A stretch of 7,837 bases of DNA, taken from positions 1 through 7,837 of the forward strand of contig CAJWLW010000231.1 in NCBI GenBank assembly GCA_913042885.1, read 5' to 3'. The notes under the pieces were generated by a model. The model was not told the DNA's origin. It was given only the letters and a program-made list of their open reading frames with translations, and did no database searches. The DNA comes from an uncultured Lentisphaeria bacterium (GTDB lineage: Bacteria > Verrucomicrobiota > Lentisphaeria > JABSQK01 > CAJWLW01). Positions 5,615 through 7,837 of the stretch are shown here, in pieces (the first letter of the stretch is position 1; each line of letters opens with the position of its first letter). A program made the position numbers and the translations under genes.

Positions 5615-6349
5615 TCATCCCATAAAAAGGCCGCCGTCGACGGAGATTTCCTGACCGGTAATGTAGCCCGCCGCGTCCGATGCCAAAAAGGCAATCAACG
5701 CTGCGACCTCTATTGTTGTGCCCAGCCGGCGTCCGGGAACCTCACGCGCTATCGCCTTGCGCTTGTTTTCGTCCAGGTCAGCCGTCATCGGCGTCTCGAT
5801 GTATCCCGGACTCACGGCGTTCACCTGAACGTTGCTGCCCGCAAGCTCGCGCGCCACCGCCTTGGTAAACCCCGCAAGCCCCGCTTTGGCAGCCGAGTAG
5901 TTCGAGCGGCCGGCACCGCCCAGTCGACCGGCATCGGATGAGACATTGATAATCCTCCCCTGCCGCTGCCGCGCCATCACCATAGACACTTCGCGCGTCA
6001 CATAGAAGGCGCTGTGCAGGTTCACTGCCATAACCTCGTGCCACTGCTCGTCGCTCATGAAACTCAACGGGCTGTCATCGAGCACGCCGGCGTTGTTCAC
6101 CAGGACGTCGATCGTTTCGCAGGCCCCGTGCACCGCCTGGACCATCGCTCGAGCCGCCGCTGTGTCGCGCAGATCCGCCTGAAACATTGTCGCCTCAGAG
6201 CCGGCCGCGGCCAGCTCCGCTCGTAGGTTCTCAGCACCATCGCCGTTGCTGTGGTAATGGAGCGCCAGCCGGAAACCATCACGACCGAACTGCCGTGCCG
6301 TCGCCTGACCAATCCCGCCGGTCGCACCTGTAATCAAAACGGTTCGCAT
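5615..6349 (-). CDS. FabG-like short-chain dehydrogenase/reductase (SDR)
   Basis: This 244-aa classical SDR should reduce a 3-oxoacyl or similar keto group, or run the reverse oxidation, with NAD(P)H in the cytoplasm. Its length equals that of E. coli FabG and the key residues fall at the same numbers. The cofactor motif TGATGGIG spans 7-14 and NNAG 85-88. The catalytic tetrad is N110, S138, Y151 and K155 (YSAAK), followed by PG at 181-182 and the C-terminal GQEISVDGG. E. coli FabG uses Arg129 and Arg172 to dock acyl-carrier protein. Here R129 is present but 172 is Ser, so ACP dependence is doubtful. The ATG overlaps the upstream stop codon (TAATG), and GGAG (plus 6359-6362) sits nine bases before it. 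Pairing with a lipoyl/subunit-binding protein suggests a 2-oxoacid or acyl-chain pathway rather than core fatty-acid synthesis. A diacetyl/acetoin-type reductase is another option. Confidence 0.93.
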   Translation of the reverse strand: MRTVLITGATGGIGQATARQFGRDGFRLALHYHSNGDGAENLRAELAAAGSEATMFQADLRDTAAARAMVQAVHGACETIDVLVNNAGVLDDSPLSFMSDEQWHEVMAVNLHSAFYVTREVSMVMARQRQGRIINVSSDAGRLGGAGRSNYSAAKAGLAGFTKAVARELAGSNVQVNAVSPGYIETPMTADLDENKRKAIAREVPGRRLGTTIEVAALIAFLASDAAGYITGQEISVDGGLFMG

Positions 6350-6870
6350 TAGTCGTCACTCCGAGCTGTCAGGTACGCTTCCACGTCCTTCCGGTGAATC
6401 ACGTTGCCTGTTGCGATCTTCGCAACCTCGTCGAGATCAATGGCGTGCTTCTTCGCCAGCACCCGCGCCGCCGGCGCCACTCGCAACTTACCCGGGTTCG
6501 GATTCTTTGCCGGCCGAGTCTCCGAGGCCGGACTGCTCACCGGTATCGCCGCGAGCGCAACAGCAGCAGCGGCCGCCAGCAGCGCCTCGTTTTCTGACAC
6601 CACGTCTGGCGCCGTCGCAGCATCAGGCCCAATCGCCGCCAGGATATAGCCAATCGGCACCACGCTGTGAACCGGCGCGTACGTCTTCAACAGCGTGCCG
6701 GAAAAGGTCGATTCAAACTCCAGAACGGTCTTGTCCGTAATCAGTTCCACCAACGCCTCACCGATTGTTACCGGTTCGCCATCGGCGACCAGCCATGCAC
6801 CAATGGTGGCCTCCTCCATGTTCTCGTACAGCTTTGGCAGTCGGAAAAGCTGGATGTCGTCCGTCTTCAT
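6349..6870 (-). CDS. Lipoyl domain plus peripheral-subunit-binding domain protein lacking an E2 catalytic domain
   Basis: This 173-aa protein looks like the front half of a 2-oxoacid dehydrogenase E2 or of protein X/E3BP. Residues 5-81 form a lipoyl domain with the swinging-arm lysine K47 in ITDKTVLEF. Residues 82-127 are an Ala/Pro/Ser-rich linker. Residues 128-168 are an E3/E1-binding domain (LRVAPAARVLAKKHAIDL ... RKDVEAYL). The usual G-x-G-x-x-G-R-I loop is reduced to IATGNVI, with Asn where Arg is normal. The ~230-residue acyltransferase domain is absent: the gene stops with TAA inside the next gene's TAATG, so this is not a visible frameshift. The ATG at 6870 was chosen because homology begins there; the open frame reaches 7029, but that extension is non-homologous and low quality. 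GAAGGG lies 12 bases upstream, a weak Shine-Dalgarno. It may tether a lipoyl arm and E3 to partners encoded elsewhere. Confidence 0.87.
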   Translation of the reverse strand: MKTDDIQLFRLPKLYENMEEATIGAWLVADGEPVTIGEALVELITDKTVLEFESTFSGTLLKTYAPVHSVVPIGYILAAIGPDAATAPDVVSENEALLAAAAAVALAAIPVSSPASETRPAKNPNPGKLRVAPAARVLAKKHAIDLDEVAKIATGNVIHRKDVEAYLTARSDD

Positions 6871-6920
6871 GCGGTAACAATACCCTTCAAACCGGGCAGA
6901 TTCGATGCCTGAAGGATTAA

Positions 6921-7060
6921 GGTGCCGAATAGCAGCACCCCCCCTTGCGGACTGGCGTCTATGTTTGGGCGCTCGCCAAAGGTTGCTATGTTCCGCAACG
7001 GTACGCCCCCTTGTGGCGACCGCCGCCACCCCCCTGGTTCCAAAGTGAAAGCTTACCAGG
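6921..7060 (-). other. Cluster of small hairpins and C/G runs upstream of the lipoyl gene
   Basis: Five stems follow one another: GGTGC/GCACC (6921-6939), GGCG/CGCC (6968-6977), GTTGC/GCAAC (6982-6999), GTGGCG/CGCCAC (7013-7029) and CCTGGT/ACCAGG (7033-7060). They alternate with plus-strand C runs of 7, 5 and 6 bases (G runs on the minus strand). CCCCCTTGYGG occurs at 6940-6950 and 7006-7016. The region lies between the minus-strand 89-aa ORF and the lipoyl gene, so it may be a structured leader of the latter. I do not recognise a known riboswitch class, and no clear promoter was found in it. Confidence 0.35.
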
Positions 7061-7322
7061 CACCCGGGAAGTCACGTGTGTCAAGATACAAAAAGGTCCG
7101 ACATCCAGAAAAAAGGGATTTTATTCCGTCGTCGTCGAAACGCGCGGACACAACCGGCGCGCGATCTTCCCGGAGTCGATTTTGTCGTTCTTCGTCTTCG
7201 TGCCGTGAATCGCCTTCATAATACAGTGCAGGATCGGGCACAAACTCTATGTCCGCATCCGCGCCGGCATCGCGGAGCCAATACCACCAGTTGAATTCCG
7301 TTTCGGTTTGGTATAGCTTCAC
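7053..7322 (-). CDS. Hypothetical acidic protein, 89 aa, unrecognised
   Basis: A GTG at 7322 is preceded by AAGG (plus 7330-7333) at a seven-base spacing. The product has protein-like composition: an aromatic patch (FNWWYWLRDAG, 10-20), then DADIEFVPDPALYYEGDSR and a run of acidic and basic residues, with codon use such as GAT GCC GGC GCG GAT resembling the neighbours. The frame is open upstream to about 7545 but offers no ATG, so a longer gene that lost its start is also possible. It lies upstream of the lipoyl gene on the same strand, 182 bases away. I do not recognise the family; it may be a small lineage-specific protein, a remnant or chance. Confidence 0.4.
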   Translation of the reverse strand: MKLYQTETEFNWWYWLRDAGADADIEFVPDPALYYEGDSRHEDEERQNRLREDRAPVVSARFDDDGIKSLFSGCRTFLYLDTRDFPGAW

Positions 7323-7562
7323 CGTCAGACCTTGGACCCCTTCTATGTGCTTGGCCGCCTTCGTTTGGGTTGCTGTATATTGGCTGCATCGAAGGTCAGG
7401 ACTGCCCGAACGCCTCCGCAGTGTCTCGTCCGGCCCTTCCGACCACGGGCACGGCGAGGGGCTCAGTCTGATTTCATGTGCGCCGGCCCCGCAAAGAGAC
7501 GTGCCGCTCGATGTGAAATTGCGCTGTGTGAAGCGAAAGGGCTCTCACCGTCTCAAAGGAGT

Positions 7563-7611
7563 ATGCGGCATGAGTTCGGCGAGTGACACGCTTCTAATCA
7601 TTTTGCCGCAT
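7563..7611 (+). repeat. 8-bp perfect inverted repeat upstream of pgk
   Basis: ATGCGGCA (7563-7570) and TGCCGCAT (7604-7611) are perfect complements separated by 33 bases. In RNA the left arm sits between the Shine-Dalgarno AAAGGAG (7555-7561) and the ATG of the 31-codon ORF. Pairing would therefore occlude the first base of that start codon and the Shine-Dalgarno spacing. It may be a control hairpin or chance. Confidence 0.4.
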
Positions 7612-7665
7612 CTTCATTATTCCCCGCCGCATGCTATATGTATCGGCCCTGAATCCAAACCCTGA
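7570..7665 (+). CDS. Candidate 31-aa leader ORF just before pgk
   Basis: ATG at 7570 follows AAAGGAG (7555-7561) with an ideal eight-base spacing, the strongest plus-strand ribosome-binding site in the window. The ORF runs 31 codons to a TGA at 7663-7665, eight bases before the pgk ATG. The peptide is [17 protein letters not shown] followed by a Pro/His-containing tail, with a short hydrophobic core. It has no recognisable family. It could be a leader peptide coupling translation to pgk, or a fortuitous ORF. Confidence 0.28.
   Translation: MSSASDTLLIILPHLHYSPPHAICIGPESKP
7632..7640 (+). promoter_or_regulatory. Possible extended -10 promoter of pgk
   Basis: TGC followed by TATATG (7635-7640) fits an extended -10 element. 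Transcription from it would start near 7647, giving a leader of about 27 nt before pgk. No good -35 is present at the normal distance; the TTGCCG at 7603-7608 is too far. If active, it would bypass the 31-codon ORF. Confidence 0.3.
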
Positions 7666-7673
7666 CTGCCGCA

Positions 7674-7837
7674 ATGAACAAAAAATCTGTTCGCGACATC
7701 GAGCTTGCCGGTAAACGCGTCATCATGCGAGTTGACTTCAATGTTCCGCTCGATGGCAATACGATAACCGATGACACCCGCATACAGGCCGCCCTGCCGA
7801 CCATCGAATACATCCTTGACCAGGGCGCCGGCCTCGT
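7674..7837 (+). CDS. pgk: Phosphoglycerate kinase, N-terminal part, cut by the window end
   Basis: Pgk transfers phosphate from 1,3-bisphosphoglycerate to ADP in glycolysis. The first 54 codons are visible. The family signature [12 protein letters not shown] spans 14-25, and the 3-phosphoglycerate ligands D21, N23 and R36 are all in place ([12 protein letters not shown] at 33-44). The opening [16 protein letters not shown] is typical of bacterial Pgk. The ATG at 7674 is well placed for the family, yet the bases before it (CTGACTGCCGCA) contain no Shine-Dalgarno. Translation may depend on the upstream 31-codon ORF, or the gene may simply be SD-independent, as many genes in some phyla are. No gap (GAPDH) gene precedes it within the window. 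Confidence 0.96.
   Translation, partial: MNKKSVRDIELAGKRVIMRVDFNVPLDGNTITDDTRIQAALPTIEYILDQGAGL

Larger units (their letters stand above)
7323..7673. other. Interval upstream of pgk
   Basis: The first ~230 bases show no clear element apart from a weak minus-strand TATACA (complement of 7374-7379) that could serve the 89-aa ORF but has no good -35. The last 110 bases hold an 8-bp inverted repeat, a 31-codon ORF with a strong Shine-Dalgarno, and an extended -10 motif, each listed separately. Confidence 0.4.

Noticed and set aside
6871..7029. Longer start (GTG at 7029) for the lipoyl protein
   Set aside because: The extra 53 residues are Arg-rich, unlike any lipoyl protein, and overlap the hairpin cluster; homology begins at the ATG at 6870.
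7249..7665. 138-codon plus-strand ORF before pgk
   Set aside because: Only its last 31 codons have a ribosome-binding site; the rest is antisense to the 89-aa ORF and low quality.
1..7837. tRNA, rRNA, tmRNA, SRP RNA or RNase P RNA genes, and mobile elements
   Set aside because: I scanned both strands by eye for their hallmark motifs and terminal repeats and saw none; a covariance-model search would be the decisive test.

Overview
This window looks like chromosomal DNA from a moderately GC-rich Gram-negative-type bacterium. My best guess is the PVC superphylum (Verrucomicrobiota, Kiritimatiellota or Lentisphaerota). The guess rests on the flavour of the Rho, CarB and Pgk sequences and on the long low-complexity head of Rho. 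It is an inference from memory, not a database result. I see no transposase, integrase, phage gene, CRISPR array, tRNA or rRNA.

Layout. Positions 1-2277 (+) hold the C-terminal 70% of carB, the large subunit of carbamoyl-phosphate synthase; its 5' end lies outside the window. A compact intrinsic terminator is built from its last codons. Positions 2278-3016 have no convincing gene but look like a long regulated leader for rho. They hold two candidate promoters, a long hairpin, a perfect palindrome and a C-rich, G-poor stretch like a Rho-utilisation site. Positions 3017-4714 (+) encode transcription termination factor Rho (565 aa). Its N-terminus carries nine tandem pentapeptides encoded by a clean 15-bp repeat. 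Positions 4715-5295 are gene-poor and hold a probable rho terminator, a C9 run and a perfect 13-bp direct repeat. That repeat abuts a near-consensus promoter (TTGACG, 18 bp, TATAAT) driving a 63-aa zinc-ribbon protein (5422-5613, +).

The zinc-ribbon gene converges, with one base between the coding regions, on a minus-strand pair. These are a 173-aa protein with a lipoyl domain and a peripheral-subunit-binding domain but no acyltransferase domain (6349-6870), and a FabG-like short-chain dehydrogenase (5615-6349). Their stop and start codons overlap as TAATG, so they are very likely co-translated. Upstream of this pair lies a cluster of small hairpins and C/G runs (6921-7060). Beyond that is an unrecognised 89-aa minus-strand ORF (7053-7322). 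The window ends with the first 54 codons of pgk (7674 onward, +). A 31-codon ORF with a strong Shine-Dalgarno sequence precedes it.

How the genes fit together. carB (pyrimidine and arginine precursors), rho (termination) and pgk (glycolysis) are housekeeping genes in separate transcription units. The most unusual content is the coupled lipoyl/subunit-binding scaffold plus SDR pair, and the repeat-bearing Rho with its apparently self-regulatory leader.
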